Source: WHSM01 sp050701635
GTDB taxonomy: Bacteria > Actinomycetota > Actinomycetes > Mycobacteriales > Micromonosporaceae
DNA: 19,880 nucleotides
Reading direction: 5' to 3'
Assembly (NCBI GenBank): GCA_050701635.1
Contig: JBOGDF010000062.1
Coordinates: forward strand, 1-19,880
A program made the translations under genes and the position numbers. This document shows positions 1 to 7,764 of this stretch, in pieces; position 1 is the stretch's first letter, and each line of letters begins with the position of its first letter. The notes below the pieces were generated by a model that saw nothing but the letters and a program-made list of their open reading frames with translations, made no database searches and was not told where the DNA came from.

Positions 1-466
1 CCGCCACCTGATCGCGGCCGCCAGTGCCGAGCTGGCCGGCGTCGTCAAGCACCGCGACCGGCGGCCGACCGTGCTGTTCCTGTGTACGCACAACGCCGGC
101 CGCAGCCAGATGGCGCTGGGCTTCTTCACCCACCTCGCTGGCGACGCCGCGGTGGCCTGGTCGGGCGGCTCGGAGCCGGCCGCCGCGGTCAACCCGGCCG
201 CGATCGAGGCGATGGCCGAGCGCGGGATCGACATCTCGGCGGAGCAGCCGAAGCGGTGGACCGACGAGATCGTCGGGGCCGCCGACGTGGTGGTCACCAT
301 GGGCTGCGGCGACGCCTGCCCGATCTTCCCCGGCAAGCGGTACGAGGACTGGACGCTCACCGACCCCGCCGGCCTCGGCGTGGACTCGGTACGGCCGATC
401 CGGGACGAAATCGAACGCCGGGTACGCCACCTGCTCGACGAGCTGAACGTGCCGGTCACCGGCTGA
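1..466 (+). CDS. arsC: Arsenate reductase, LMW-phosphatase (ArsC) family, 5'-truncated
   Basis: The 3' part of a cytoplasmic arsenate reductase, which converts arsenate to arsenite for export. The reading frame is open from base 2, so the gene enters from outside the window. The GTG at 71 is probably internal: the roughly 23 residues before it look like the end of a helical N-terminal extension, known in some actinobacterial ArsC proteins as a three-helix domain. Counting from codon 71 as residue 1, the phosphatase loop is Cys5-Thr-His-Asn-Ala-Gly-Arg11 (CX5R), preceded by a hydrophobic strand (VLFL). Further on come VVTMGCGDACPIFPGKRYEDW and DPAGLGVDSVRPIRDEI, both typical of the family, with two cysteines in a CGDAC pair that could act as resolving thiols. 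An ordinary LMW protein-tyrosine phosphatase is less likely because of the MGCGDACP signature. No other ars gene is visible downstream. Confidence 0.88.
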   Translation, partial: RHLIAAASAELAGVVKHRDRRPTVLFLCTHNAGRSQMALGFFTHLAGDAAVAWSGGSEPAAAVNPAAIEAMAERGIDISAEQPKRWTDEIVGAADVVVTMGCGDACPIFPGKRYEDWTLTDPAGLGVDSVRPIRDEIERRVRHLLDELNVPVTG

Positions 467-506
467 CCAGGCCGCCGCTGGGAACCCTCGCCTGCGGCGC
501 TATTAG

Positions 507-536
507 TTGACTTTTGCGCTACCGCCGGGGTACGCG
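507..536 (+). promoter_or_regulatory. Possible promoter of the SDR gene
   Basis: The 88-base gap between arsC and the SDR start contains a locally AT-rich word, TATTAGTTGACTTTT, at 501-515. TTGACT at 507-512 is a good -35 match; 18 bases later TACGCG (531-536) is only a poor -10. The same TTGACTT core recurs upstream of the GH101 gene. Weak prediction. Confidence 0.25.
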
Positions 537-554
537 CTGGGTGAGGGAGTGCGG

Positions 555-1319
555 ATGGACTGGCACGGGCAGACGGTCGTGGTCACGGGGTCGACCCGCG
601 GCATCGGGGCGGCGACGGCGGAGCTGTTCGCCGCGCAAGGCGCCCATGTCGTGGTGCACGGCCTCGAGGCCGACGAGGGCGCGGCCCTGGTCGGGACGCT
701 GCGCGACGCGGGTGGCCGGGCCAGCTTCGTCGGCGGTGACCTGACCCGGGCCGAGGTGCCGGCGGAGATCGTCGGGCACGCGGTGGCGGAGACCGGGCGG
801 CTGGACGTACTGGTGAACAACGCCGGCGCCAACATCTTCGCGGGGACCGTCGCGGCCGACCTCGCCACCTGGCAGAAGTGTCTCGATCTCGACCTGCGGG
901 CCGGCTGGCTCACCGCCCAGGCGGCGGTCGCGGCGGACGCCGGGCTGCACGCGATCGTCAACGTGGCGTCCAACCACGCGCGCGCGACGTTCCCGGGGGT
1001 GTTCCCGTACAACGTGGCGAAGGCGGGGCTGCTGGCGCTCACCCAGTCGCTCGCGATCGAGCTGGCGCCGCGGATCCGGGCCAACGCGGTGTGCCCGGGC
1101 TGGACCGACACCCCGATCAACCAGGAGCTGTTCGCCCGAGAGCCTCAGGAGCGGGTACGGGTGGAGGCGCTGCACCCGCTGCGGCGGATCGGGCGGCCCG
1201 AGGACGTGGCCTGGGCGATCCGATTCCTGGCCTCCTCGGTGGAAGCAGCGTTCGTCACCGGTGCGGTGCTCACTGTCGACGGTGGCCGCTCCGCGCTGCT
1301 ACGGGATCCGGTGACATAA
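555..1319 (+). CDS. SDR-family NAD(P)-dependent oxidoreductase
   Basis: A 254-residue classical short-chain dehydrogenase/reductase, a soluble enzyme oxidising or reducing an alcohol/ketone with NAD(P)(H). Visible family marks: the cofactor loop TGSTRGIG at residues 11-18, NNAG at 88-91, catalytic Ser139 in NVAS, Tyr152 and Lys156 in YNVAK (Ser-Tyr spacing 13, as usual), and the C-terminal VDGG signature. The ATG at 555 is chosen because GAGGGAG (543-549) lies 5 bases upstream and translation begins just before the first beta strand. GTG at 549 and TTG at 507 are in frame but less likely. The Arg15 after TGST is often seen with NADP preference, but the substrate cannot be told from sequence. 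It lies 88 bases after arsC on the same strand and need not be functionally linked to it. Confidence 0.9.
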   Translation: MDWHGQTVVVTGSTRGIGAATAELFAAQGAHVVVHGLEADEGAALVGTLRDAGGRASFVGGDLTRAEVPAEIVGHAVAETGRLDVLVNNAGANIFAGTVAADLATWQKCLDLDLRAGWLTAQAAVAADAGLHAIVNVASNHARATFPGVFPYNVAKAGLLALTQSLAIELAPRIRANAVCPGWTDTPINQELFAREPQERVRVEALHPLRRIGRPEDVAWAIRFLASSVEAAFVTGAVLTVDGGRSALLRDPVT

Positions 1320-1333
1320 CCTGCGCGAAACTA

Positions 1334-1363
1334 TTGACTTATAATCACATTTTTTCATAGCGT
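1334..1363 (+). promoter_or_regulatory. Promoter of the GH101 gene
   Basis: TTGACT (1334-1339), an 18-base spacer and TAGCGT (1358-1363) fit the actinobacterial sigma-70 pattern TTGACN-18-TAgNNT well. The spacer is strikingly AT-rich, with TATAAT at 1340-1345 and a run of T at 1350-1355. GAAACT (1327-1332) lies just upstream. The start codon at 1421 would give a leader of about 50 bases, with AGGAAGG at 1404-1410 as the ribosome binding site. Prediction from pattern only. Confidence 0.6.
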
Positions 1364-1420
1364 ACGGCCTGCGACGGCCCGCACCCTGCCTCACCGGCGT
1401 CGCAGGAAGGTCTGGCTGCC

Positions 1421-4400
1421 ATGTCTGTCCTCGCTCTGTTCGCCCGTGCCCGCCGGCTGCGGCGTACCGGTATCACGATCGCCACCACGGCCGTGGCGGC
1501 GCTCGGGGTGAGCATGATGCCGACCGTGGCCACCGCGGCCAGCGGCTCGGACGTGATCGCCTCCGACAAGCTGCAGGTACGGGTCGCCACCGACTTCCCG
1601 CGGGTGCTCGGCTACACCGACCTCGCTAGCGGCGCCACGCTCGGCGGGCAGCCCGACGACCTCAGCACCGTGGTGATCAACGGGAAGCCGTACCAGGCCA
1701 CCGACGCGGTGGCGACGGTGGACGGCGCGAAGGCGGCGTACACCCTGACATTCGGTGAGCTGCCGGGGGTGGAGCTGGACGCGAGCCTTTCGGTGGCAGC
1801 CAGCGTCCTGACTTTCCGGATCGAGGCGGTACGCGACACCGCCGGCTTCCGGGTCGGCACCATCGACATCCCGAACCACGATCTGGTGTCGGTGGCGAGC
1901 GACCAGGCCGGCGCCGCCTCCGCGTTCGCCAAGGTCGACCCGAACTCGACCACCAGCGGCGACACGTTCGCGCCGGTGACCGCGCAGACTCCGGCCGACG
2001 CCGCGCCGGTGGGCTCCGCGTACGCCCTCGTGAACACCGGTCAGCTCGCCGCCGCGGTGGAGACCAACTCCAGCTACGACAAGCCGTCCGGCGCCGCCAA
2101 CCGGGACAACGCCCGGCTCTGGCACCAGGCCCGCAAGGCCGCCGACGGCACCGTACGGGTGGGTGTCTGGAGTGGACAGTGGACCTACCGGGGGGACACC
2201 GCGGCGTTCACCGAGCCGCTGCCGAAGACCCAGGTGGTGGTGACCGGCGACGCCAACGCCGACAACGCGGTCAACTGGCAGGACGGCGCGGTCGCGTTCC
2301 GGGACACCATCGGTGTGAAGCCGCCGGGCGGCGAGAAGACCGCCGACCGGGTCACCACCCGGATCCCGTTCAACTTCGCGAGCATGGCGACCAACCCGTT
2401 CCTGCGTACGCTCGACAACGTCAAGCGGGTCTCGCTCGCCACCGACGGGCTGGGGCAGCTCGCGATCCTCAAGGGGTACGGCTCCGAAGGCCACGACTCG
2501 GCGCACCCCGACTACGGCGGCAACTACAACCGGCGCGCCGGCGGGCTGGCCGATCTGAACAAGCTGCTCGCCGCGGGGGAGGGCTACAACGCCGACTTCG
2601 GGGTGCACGTCAACGCCACCGAGTCGTACCCGGAGGCGAAGGCGTTCAGCGAGACGCTGGTCGACAAGAACCGCAGGTGCTGGGACTGGATCGACCAGTC
2701 GTACTGCAACAACATGCGGCGTGACCTCGCCTCCGGCGCAGTGGTCGACCGGTTCGCGAAGCTGCGCGCGGAGACCCACCCGAACCTCGAGATGCTCTAC
2801 ATCGACGTGTACTACGAGTTCGGCTGGCTGCCGGACGCGCTGTCCCGCCAGTTGCACGACCAGGGCTGGCAGATCGGCAGCGAGTGGTCGTACAGCTTCG
2901 AGCGTTCCACGGTGTGGTCGCACTGGGCCAACGACCGCAACTACGGCGGCGCCACCAACAAGGGGCTGAACTCGCAGATCATCCGGTTCGTGCACAACCA
3001 CGAGAAGGACCTCTGGAACCCTCACCCGATCATCGGCAACGCCCAGAGCGAGGAGTTCGAGGGCTGGACCGGCGAGAACGACTGGAACGTCTTCTACCGC
3101 AACATCTGGGAAAACAACCTGCCGGCGAAGTTCCTGCAGCACTACGAGATCCAGCGCTGGGCCGCCAACGAGGTGCGCTTCAGCGGCGGCGTACGCGGCA
3201 CCTCCGGCGGCGGGCGCAAGCTCTACCTGGGTGACGCCAAGGTGCTCGACGGTGGGAAATACCTGCTGCCGTGGGACGGCAAGAAGCTCTACCACTACAA
3301 CCCTTCCGGGGGTACGTCCACCTGGACCGTGCCGGCGCCGTTCACCAACGCGCAGAAGTTCGAGGTCTACAAGCTGACCGACACCGGGCGGGTACGCGTC
3401 ACCACCGCCCAGGTACGCGACGGCACGGTCACGCTCAACGCCGCCGCGGGGCAGCCGTACGTGCTCTACCCGACCGCGCCGCCCGCCACCCCGGACGTGA
3501 AGTGGGGCGAGGGTACGCCGGTCAAGGACCCCGGCTTCAACGCCGGCAACCTGGAGGCGTGGACGCCGTCCGGGTCCGCCGGCATCGCGCGGCTCGACAA
3601 CGGGCAGCACGTCGCCGAGCTGGGCGGCGGGCCGGCGGCCGGCATCGAGCAGCGGCTCACCGGGCTCACCGCGGGTCGTACCTACTCCGCGTCGGCGTGG
3701 GTCGAGGTGGAGCCCGGCAAGACCCGCCGTACCACGCTGACTGTGGACGGGGCGCCGGGTGTGAACGCCTCGTCCTATGTGGACAGATCGACGTGGAAGA
3801 ACACCAACTCCGCCGACGACAAACGCGGGACGCACTTCCAACGGGTCCGGGTGCTCTTCGACGCGCCCGCCAGCGGCGAGGTATCGCTGAAACTGACCGC
3901 CGCCGAGGGGGCGGCCCGGGTGCGGATCGACGACGTACGGGTGGTCGCCACGAAACGGGCTACCAAGGCCGGCACCATGGTCTTCGAGGACTTCGAGAAC
4001 ACCGACCAGGGCTGGTGGCCGTTCGCGAAGGGCGACGCCGGCGGCGGGGATCCGCGTACGCACCTGTCGGAGCTGCATGACCCGTACACCCAGAAGGGGT
4101 GGAACGGGAAGCTGACCGACGACGTACTCGCCGGGGAGTGGTCGCTGAAGGCGCACGAGGAACGGCAGGGGCTGCTCTACCGTACGGTCCCGCAGTCGGT
4201 GCGCTTCGAGGCCGGTCACAAGTACCGGGTCAGCTTCGACTACCAGAGCTCGCACGCGGGGCACTACGCCTTCGTCGCCGGCTACGACACCGGCGGTACG
4301 TCGATCGAGCCGGTACGGCAGACCTTCGGCGAGCAGCGCACCACGGCGAAGCACACGTACGAGTTCACGCCGGGCGGCTGCGGGGACTACTACGTGGGCG

Positions 4401-5719
4401 TACGGAAGCTGACCTCCGAGGGGGCGCAGGCCGACGCCGACCTGGTGCTGGACAACGTCGCCGTGACCGACCTCGGCCCGGCCAGCGACCAGGCGGCGTG
4501 CGCCACGCTCGACCTGACCGCGGCGCCGCAGAAGTACGTGCCGGGGGAGCCGAACGCGCTGCGCGCCACCTTCGTCAACCGTGAGTCGGCTGCCGCCGCG
4601 AACGTGCAGCTCGCCCCGGCCGTGCCGGACGGTTGGACCGCCACCGCGCGCGGTGCGACCAGCTTCGACAGCGTCGCCTCCGGCGCCTCGGTGACCGCGA
4701 CCTGGCTGGTCACCCCGCCGGCCGACGCCGCGACCGGCAACCACCGGCTGACCGTCGCCGGCTCGTACCAGCTCGCCGGCGCGGCCCGTACGCTGCAGGC
4801 GGGCACCGAGGTCGGCACCCTCCCGGCGGGCATGATCCCGCAGCCGGTGATGCGGATCCGCGACGTCGACAGCCAGGAGCTGTCCGGCGAGAACGGCGCC
4901 GCCAGCAACATGCTCGATGGGGACTCGGGCACCTTCTGGCACACCGAATGGTCCGAGTCCGAGCCGGCGCCGCCGCACCACGTCACGCTGGACCTGGGCG
5001 GCACGTACGACGTGAAGAAGCTGCACTACCTGCCGCGGCAGGGGCAGAGCAACGGCCGGATCGCCGGGTACGAGGTGTACGTCAGCACCGACGGCCAGAG
5101 CTGGGGCGACCCGGTGGCGAAGGGCACCTGGCCCGGCACCACCGCCGAGCAGGTGGTCGAGCTGGCGGTCAAGCGCGGCCGCTACCTCAAGCTGGTCGCG
5201 CTCGGCGAGGTGAGCGGCCGTCCGTGGACCACGGTCGCGGAGCTGAACGTCAGCGGTGACAAGGTGGCCGGCTCCGGCGTGGTCGCGCCCTGGCTGACCA
5301 CTGTGCACGACGTCTCCAGCGACGAGGCGCCCACCGGCGGTGCCGCCGACAAGGCGATCGACGGCAACCCGGCCACCGGCTGGCACACCGCGTGGACCAC
5401 GGTGGACCCACCGGCGCCGTACCCCCACCACCTCGCGCTGGACCTGGGCGCGAGCTACGAGGTCTCGGCGGTCAACTACCTGCCGCGGCAGTTCGCGACC
5501 AACGGCCTGATCAAGGGCTACCAGGTGTACGTCAGCACCGACGGCACCAGCTGGTCGCGGGTCGCCGAGGGCGAGTTCACCGCCAGCCGGTACGAGCAGC
5601 GGATCGGCTTCGTCCCGACCCGGGCCAGGTACGTGAAGCTGGTCGCCACCAGCCCCCTCGCGGCCGGTACGCCGTTCGGGTACGTGGCCGAACTGACCGT
5701 CACCGGCACCCCGGTGTAA
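1421..5719 (+). CDS. Secreted GH101 endo-alpha-N-acetylgalactosaminidase with C-terminal binding domains
   Basis: A 1432-residue exported glycoside hydrolase predicted to release core-1 (Gal-GalNAc) O-glycans from Ser/Thr of mucin-type glycoproteins. An Arg-rich n-region, a hydrophobic stretch and ATAA near residue 40 form a Sec-type signal peptide. The GH101 catalytic part covers about residues 45-690. YIDV carries the expected nucleophile Asp462; SEW carries the expected acid/base Glu488, with the GATNKGLNS and NHEKDLW motifs following, as I remember them from the pneumococcal enzyme. A dockerin/EF-like loop, GDANADNAVNWQDG, is at 276-289. After the catalytic part come two galactose-binding-like beta-sandwich modules (about 694-845 and 853-1018), a NEW3-type Ig-like domain (about 1030-1124) and two F5/8 type C (CBM32-like) domains (about 1144-1277 and 1290-1432). 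Start supported by AGGAAGG at 1404-1410. Single-gene unit between its own promoter and a strong hairpin. No sortase motif, so probably free in the medium. Confidence 0.93.
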   Translation: MSVLALFARARRLRRTGITIATTAVAALGVSMMPTVATAASGSDVIASDKLQVRVATDFPRVLGYTDLASGATLGGQPDDLSTVVINGKPYQATDAVATVDGAKAAYTLTFGELPGVELDASLSVAASVLTFRIEAVRDTAGFRVGTIDIPNHDLVSVASDQAGAASAFAKVDPNSTTSGDTFAPVTAQTPADAAPVGSAYALVNTGQLAAAVETNSSYDKPSGAANRDNARLWHQARKAADGTVRVGVWSGQWTYRGDTAAFTEPLPKTQVVVTGDANADNAVNWQDGAVAFRDTIGVKPPGGEKTADRVTTRIPFNFASMATNPFLRTLDNVKRVSLATDGLGQLAILKGYGSEGHDSAHPDYGGNYNRRAGGLADLNKLLAAGEGYNADFGVHVNATESYPEAKAFSETLVDKNRRCWDWIDQSYCNNMRRDLASGAVVDRFAKLRAETHPNLEMLYIDVYYEFGWLPDALSRQLHDQGWQIGSEWSYSFERSTVWSHWANDRNYGGATNKGLNSQIIRFVHNHEKDLWNPHPIIGNAQSEEFEGWTGENDWNVFYRNIWENNLPAKFLQHYEIQRWAANEVRFSGGVRGTSGGGRKLYLGDAKVLDGGKYLLPWDGKKLYHYNPSGGTSTWTVPAPFTNAQKFEVYKLTDTGRVRVTTAQVRDGTVTLNAAAGQPYVLYPTAPPATPDVKWGEGTPVKDPGFNAGNLEAWTPSGSAGIARLDNGQHVAELGGGPAAGIEQRLTGLTAGRTYSASAWVEVEPGKTRRTTLTVDGAPGVNASSYVDRSTWKNTNSADDKRGTHFQRVRVLFDAPASGEVSLKLTAAEGAARVRIDDVRVVATKRATKAGTMVFEDFENTDQGWWPFAKGDAGGGDPRTHLSELHDPYTQKGWNGKLTDDVLAGEWSLKAHEERQGLLYRTVPQSVRFEAGHKYRVSFDYQSSHAGHYAFVAGYDTGGTSIEPVRQTFGEQRTTAKHTYEFTPGGCGDYYVGVRKLTSEGAQADADLVLDNVAVTDLGPASDQAACATLDLTAAPQKYVPGEPNALRATFVNRESAAAANVQLAPAVPDGWTATARGATSFDSVASGASVTATWLVTPPADAATGNHRLTVAGSYQLAGAARTLQAGTEVGTLPAGMIPQPVMRIRDVDSQELSGENGAASNMLDGDSGTFWHTEWSESEPAPPHHVTLDLGGTYDVKKLHYLPRQGQSNGRIAGYEVYVSTDGQSWGDPVAKGTWPGTTAEQVVELAVKRGRYLKLVALGEVSGRPWTTVAELNVSGDKVAGSGVVAPWLTTVHDVSSDEAPTGGAADKAIDGNPATGWHTAWTTVDPPAPYPHHLALDLGASYEVSAVNYLPRQFATNGLIKGYQVYVSTDGTSWSRVAEGEFTASRYEQRIGFVPTRARYVKLVATSPLAAGTPFGYVAELTVTGTPV

Positions 5720-5730
5720 CCCCCCGAAAG

Positions 5731-5763
5731 CCGGTCCGCTGGGTCACGAGCCCAGCGGACCGG
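5731..5763. terminator. Perfect 13-bp hairpin between convergent genes
   Basis: CCGGTCCGCTGGG (5731-5743) and CCCAGCGGACCGG (5751-5763) are exact reverse complements around a 7-base loop. It starts 11 bases after the GH101 stop and ends 5 bases before the stop of the opposite-strand epimerase gene, so it can serve as a bidirectional terminator. There is no T-run, as is common in high-GC actinomycetes. Confidence 0.8.
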
Positions 5764-5768
5764 TGGGA

Positions 5769-6722
5769 TCAGCGCCGGACCGCGCCGGCGAGCTCGGCCC
5801 GGAAGCCGTCCCGCCAGCTCGGGTACGCCGGCGACCAGCCCAACTCCCGCTTCGCCTTGTCGTTGCGGCCACCCCGGGTCCGCGTCATCAGGTACACCGC
5901 GGCGTCGCCGGCCAGGATCCGGGCCAGCCCCGCCGGGATCCGCCACGGCCGCTTCGCACCGAGCAGCTCCGCCAGGTACGGCACCCACTCCCCGGACGGC
6001 GCCGGCTCGTCGTCGACCACGTTGTAGATCCCGGTCGCACCCGGCGTGTTGACCGCGGCGGCGGTCGCGGCAGCGGCGTCCGCGACGTGCACGAACGACG
6101 TCACCCCGGCAGCGTCCCCGACCAGCGGGAACCGCCGTTTCCGGATCGCCTCGACCTGGGGTCCACCCCAGGCCAGCGAGGTGCCGGGGCCGTACAGTCC
6201 GCCGTACCGCAGCACGGTCCCGCCGGACTCGGTGGTGAGCCTCTCCAGCGTCGTGATCGCGGCGAGGGTGTCCCGTAGCGCGGCCGGTGGGTCCGGGTTG
6301 AGCGGCGCGGTCTCGTCGTGCACCGGCCCGCCCTGCGGCGCGTACGGCCAGCCGCAGAAGCTCTGCGCGATCAGCCGCGCCCCGCCGATGGCCTGGGCGG
6401 CGGCCAGCAGGTTCCTGGTGCCCTCCGTACGCAGCCGGTTCGTCACCGCGAAGTACGCGCCGAGCTTGCGCGGGCTGTTGCCCAGCCCGGACAGCGCCGT
6501 CGCCTGGTGCACGATCACCTCGGGCCGGTGCTCGGCGACCACAGCTCGCGTGGCGGCGGCGTCGAGCACGTCCATCACCACCGGCTCGGCGCCGAGCGCG
6601 GCCAGCTCGTTGGTGTTCGACGGCTTGGTGGTGGTCGCGATCACCCGGTGCCCGTCACCGAGCAGCAGCGGAATCATCGGCCGCCCGACCACGCCGGTGG
6701 CCCCTACCAGAAGTACCCGCAT
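5769..6722 (-). CDS. NAD-dependent epimerase/dehydratase family protein (atypical SDR)
   Basis: A 317-residue extended/atypical short-chain dehydrogenase fold. The N-terminus MRVLLVGATGVVG carries the GxxGxxG dinucleotide loop at residues 7-13. This is followed by LLLGDGHRVIATT, by TRAVVAEHRPEVIVHQAT (typical of the family) and by a C-terminal half with GIYNVVDDEP and ELGWSPAYPSWRDGF. The usual YxxxK catalytic pair is not obvious near SFCGWPYAP, so it may be a nucleotide-binding or NmrA-like relative rather than an active sugar epimerase. The ATG at 6722 is chosen because it begins directly at the first beta strand and has GAGAGGA upstream; the frame stays open further up without family sequence. 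It diverges from the metallo-hydrolase gene, with 79 bases between the starts. Substrate unknown. Confidence 0.85.
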   Translation of the reverse strand: MRVLLVGATGVVGRPMIPLLLGDGHRVIATTTKPSNTNELAALGAEPVVMDVLDAAATRAVVAEHRPEVIVHQATALSGLGNSPRKLGAYFAVTNRLRTEGTRNLLAAAQAIGGARLIAQSFCGWPYAPQGGPVHDETAPLNPDPPAALRDTLAAITTLERLTTESGGTVLRYGGLYGPGTSLAWGGPQVEAIRKRRFPLVGDAAGVTSFVHVADAAAATAAAVNTPGATGIYNVVDDEPAPSGEWVPYLAELLGAKRPWRIPAGLARILAGDAAVYLMTRTRGGRNDKAKRELGWSPAYPSWRDGFRAELAGAVRR

Positions 6723-6735
6723 CGGCCCGTCCTCT

Positions 6736-6765
6736 CGTCTCGTCTCTCCCCCTGCTGACGAGACG
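6736..6765. promoter_or_regulatory. Inverted repeat in the divergent intergenic region
   Basis: CGTCTCGTC (6736-6744) and GACGAGACG (6757-6765) are perfect 9-bp arms around 12 bases. They sit in the 79-base gap between the divergent epimerase-like and metallo-hydrolase genes. The left arm lies at the epimerase ribosome binding site. The placement suits an operator controlling one or both genes; this is an inference from position. Confidence 0.4.
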
Positions 6766-6801
6766 CCGGGCCAGAACGTGACAGCCGGATACCTTTGCCA
6801 G

Positions 6802-7764
6802 GTGACTACCGTCGACACCACCACCCCTCGCCGCTGGCCGGCGTCGTTCGCCGACCGGCTGACCGACCCGTACCCCCGGGTCAGGGATGTCTTCAAGCTG
6901 ATGCGGCAGGGCGGCTTCGCGCCGCGTGACCTCTCCGCCGCCGCCGAGATCCCGCTCCAGCTCGGCCAGACGCTGCCGGAGGTGCCGGAGGGGCAGACCG
7001 GCGTCACCTGGGCGGGCCACGCCAGCTACGTGCTGCGGGTCGGCGGGCTCACCGTGCTGACCGACCCGGTGTGGTCGCGCAAGATCCCGGGCGTACCGCC
7101 GCGGCTGACCCCGGTCGGGCTGCCGTGGGAGGCGCTGCCGCCCGTCGACGCGGTGGTGATCAGCCACAACCACTACGACCACCTGGACGCGCCGACCATC
7201 AAGCGGCTGCCTCGCGACACCCCGTGCCTGGTGCCGGGCGGGCTGGGCCGGTGGTTCCGGCGGCGCGGCTTCACCGCCGTCTACGAGCTGGACTGGTGGG
7301 AGTCGGTCAAGCTGGACGGTCCCTTCGGCGGTGTCGAGTTCGGCTTCGTACCGGCGCACCACTGGAGCCGGCGTACCGCCACCGACGCCTGCCGCACCCT
7401 CTGGGGCGGCTGGGTGCTGCGGGGTACGGCCAGCACGGTCTACTTCGCCGGGGACACCGCGTACGGGCACTGGTTCGGTGAGATCGCGCGCCGGCATCCC
7501 GATATCGATCTGGCGTTGATGCCGGTCGGGGCGTACGAGCCGCGGTGGTTCATGAAGCCCGTACACATGAATCCCGAAGAGGCGGTACGCGCCTGCGACG
7601 ACCTCGGCGCGCCCCGGATGGCGACCATGCACTGGGGCACGTTCGCGCTGTCCCGGGAGCCGCTGCTGGCGCCGCGCGACGAGTCGATCGCCGCCTGGCG
7701 CGCCGCCGACCGCCCGGCCGACAATCTGTGGGCCATGGCGGTCGGCGAGACGCGCGTCTTCTAG
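6802..7764 (+). CDS. NAPE-PLD-like metallo-beta-lactamase-fold hydrolase
   Basis: A 320-residue metal-dependent hydrolase. The zinc motif HNHYDH lies at residues 122-127 inside VVISHNHYDHLD. Other marks are VTWAGHASYVLRVGG, LTDPVWS, VPAHHWSRR, the metal-ligand Asp in YFAGDTAYG, LMPVGAYEPRWFM, HMNPEEAV and TMHWGTF. This series matches the NAPE-hydrolysing phospholipase D/UlaG-like branch rather than true beta-lactamases; the in vivo substrate is unknown and may be a phospholipid or another phosphodiester. No signal peptide, so cytoplasmic. The GTG at 6802 is chosen as the first start before recognisable sequence. It lacks a clear Shine-Dalgarno site, but TACCTT (6790-6795) ends 6 bases before it, so the mRNA may be leaderless. 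Its stop TAG interlocks with the stop of the next, opposite-strand gene. An upstream in-frame extension is a shadow of the epimerase gene. Confidence 0.88.
   Translation: MTTVDTTTPRRWPASFADRLTDPYPRVRDVFKLMRQGGFAPRDLSAAAEIPLQLGQTLPEVPEGQTGVTWAGHASYVLRVGGLTVLTDPVWSRKIPGVPPRLTPVGLPWEALPPVDAVVISHNHYDHLDAPTIKRLPRDTPCLVPGGLGRWFRRRGFTAVYELDWWESVKLDGPFGGVEFGFVPAHHWSRRTATDACRTLWGGWVLRGTASTVYFAGDTAYGHWFGEIARRHPDIDLALMPVGAYEPRWFMKPVHMNPEEAVRACDDLGAPRMATMHWGTFALSREPLLAPRDESIAAWRAADRPADNLWAMAVGETRVF

Noticed and set aside
1..1319. An arsenic-resistance operon including the SDR
   Set aside because: No arsB/acr3 or arsR gene is seen, and SDR proteins are not a usual part of ars operons; the 88-base gap has its own possible promoter.
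2246..2287. Dockerin domain and cellulosome-like assembly in the GH101 protein
   Set aside because: Only one EF-like loop is present and similar Asp/Asn-rich loops occur inside GH101 catalytic regions; a dockerin needs two such repeats.
1391..5431. 1346-codon open frame on the minus strand opposite the GH101 gene
   Set aside because: Its translation is Arg/Gly/Val/Pro-rich without domains, and it mirrors the codon structure of the true gene; long antisense frames are normal at this GC content.
6046..6801. Upstream extension of the metallo-hydrolase frame
   Set aside because: It overlaps the epimerase-like gene on the opposite strand, and recognisable family sequence starts only after the GTG at 6802.
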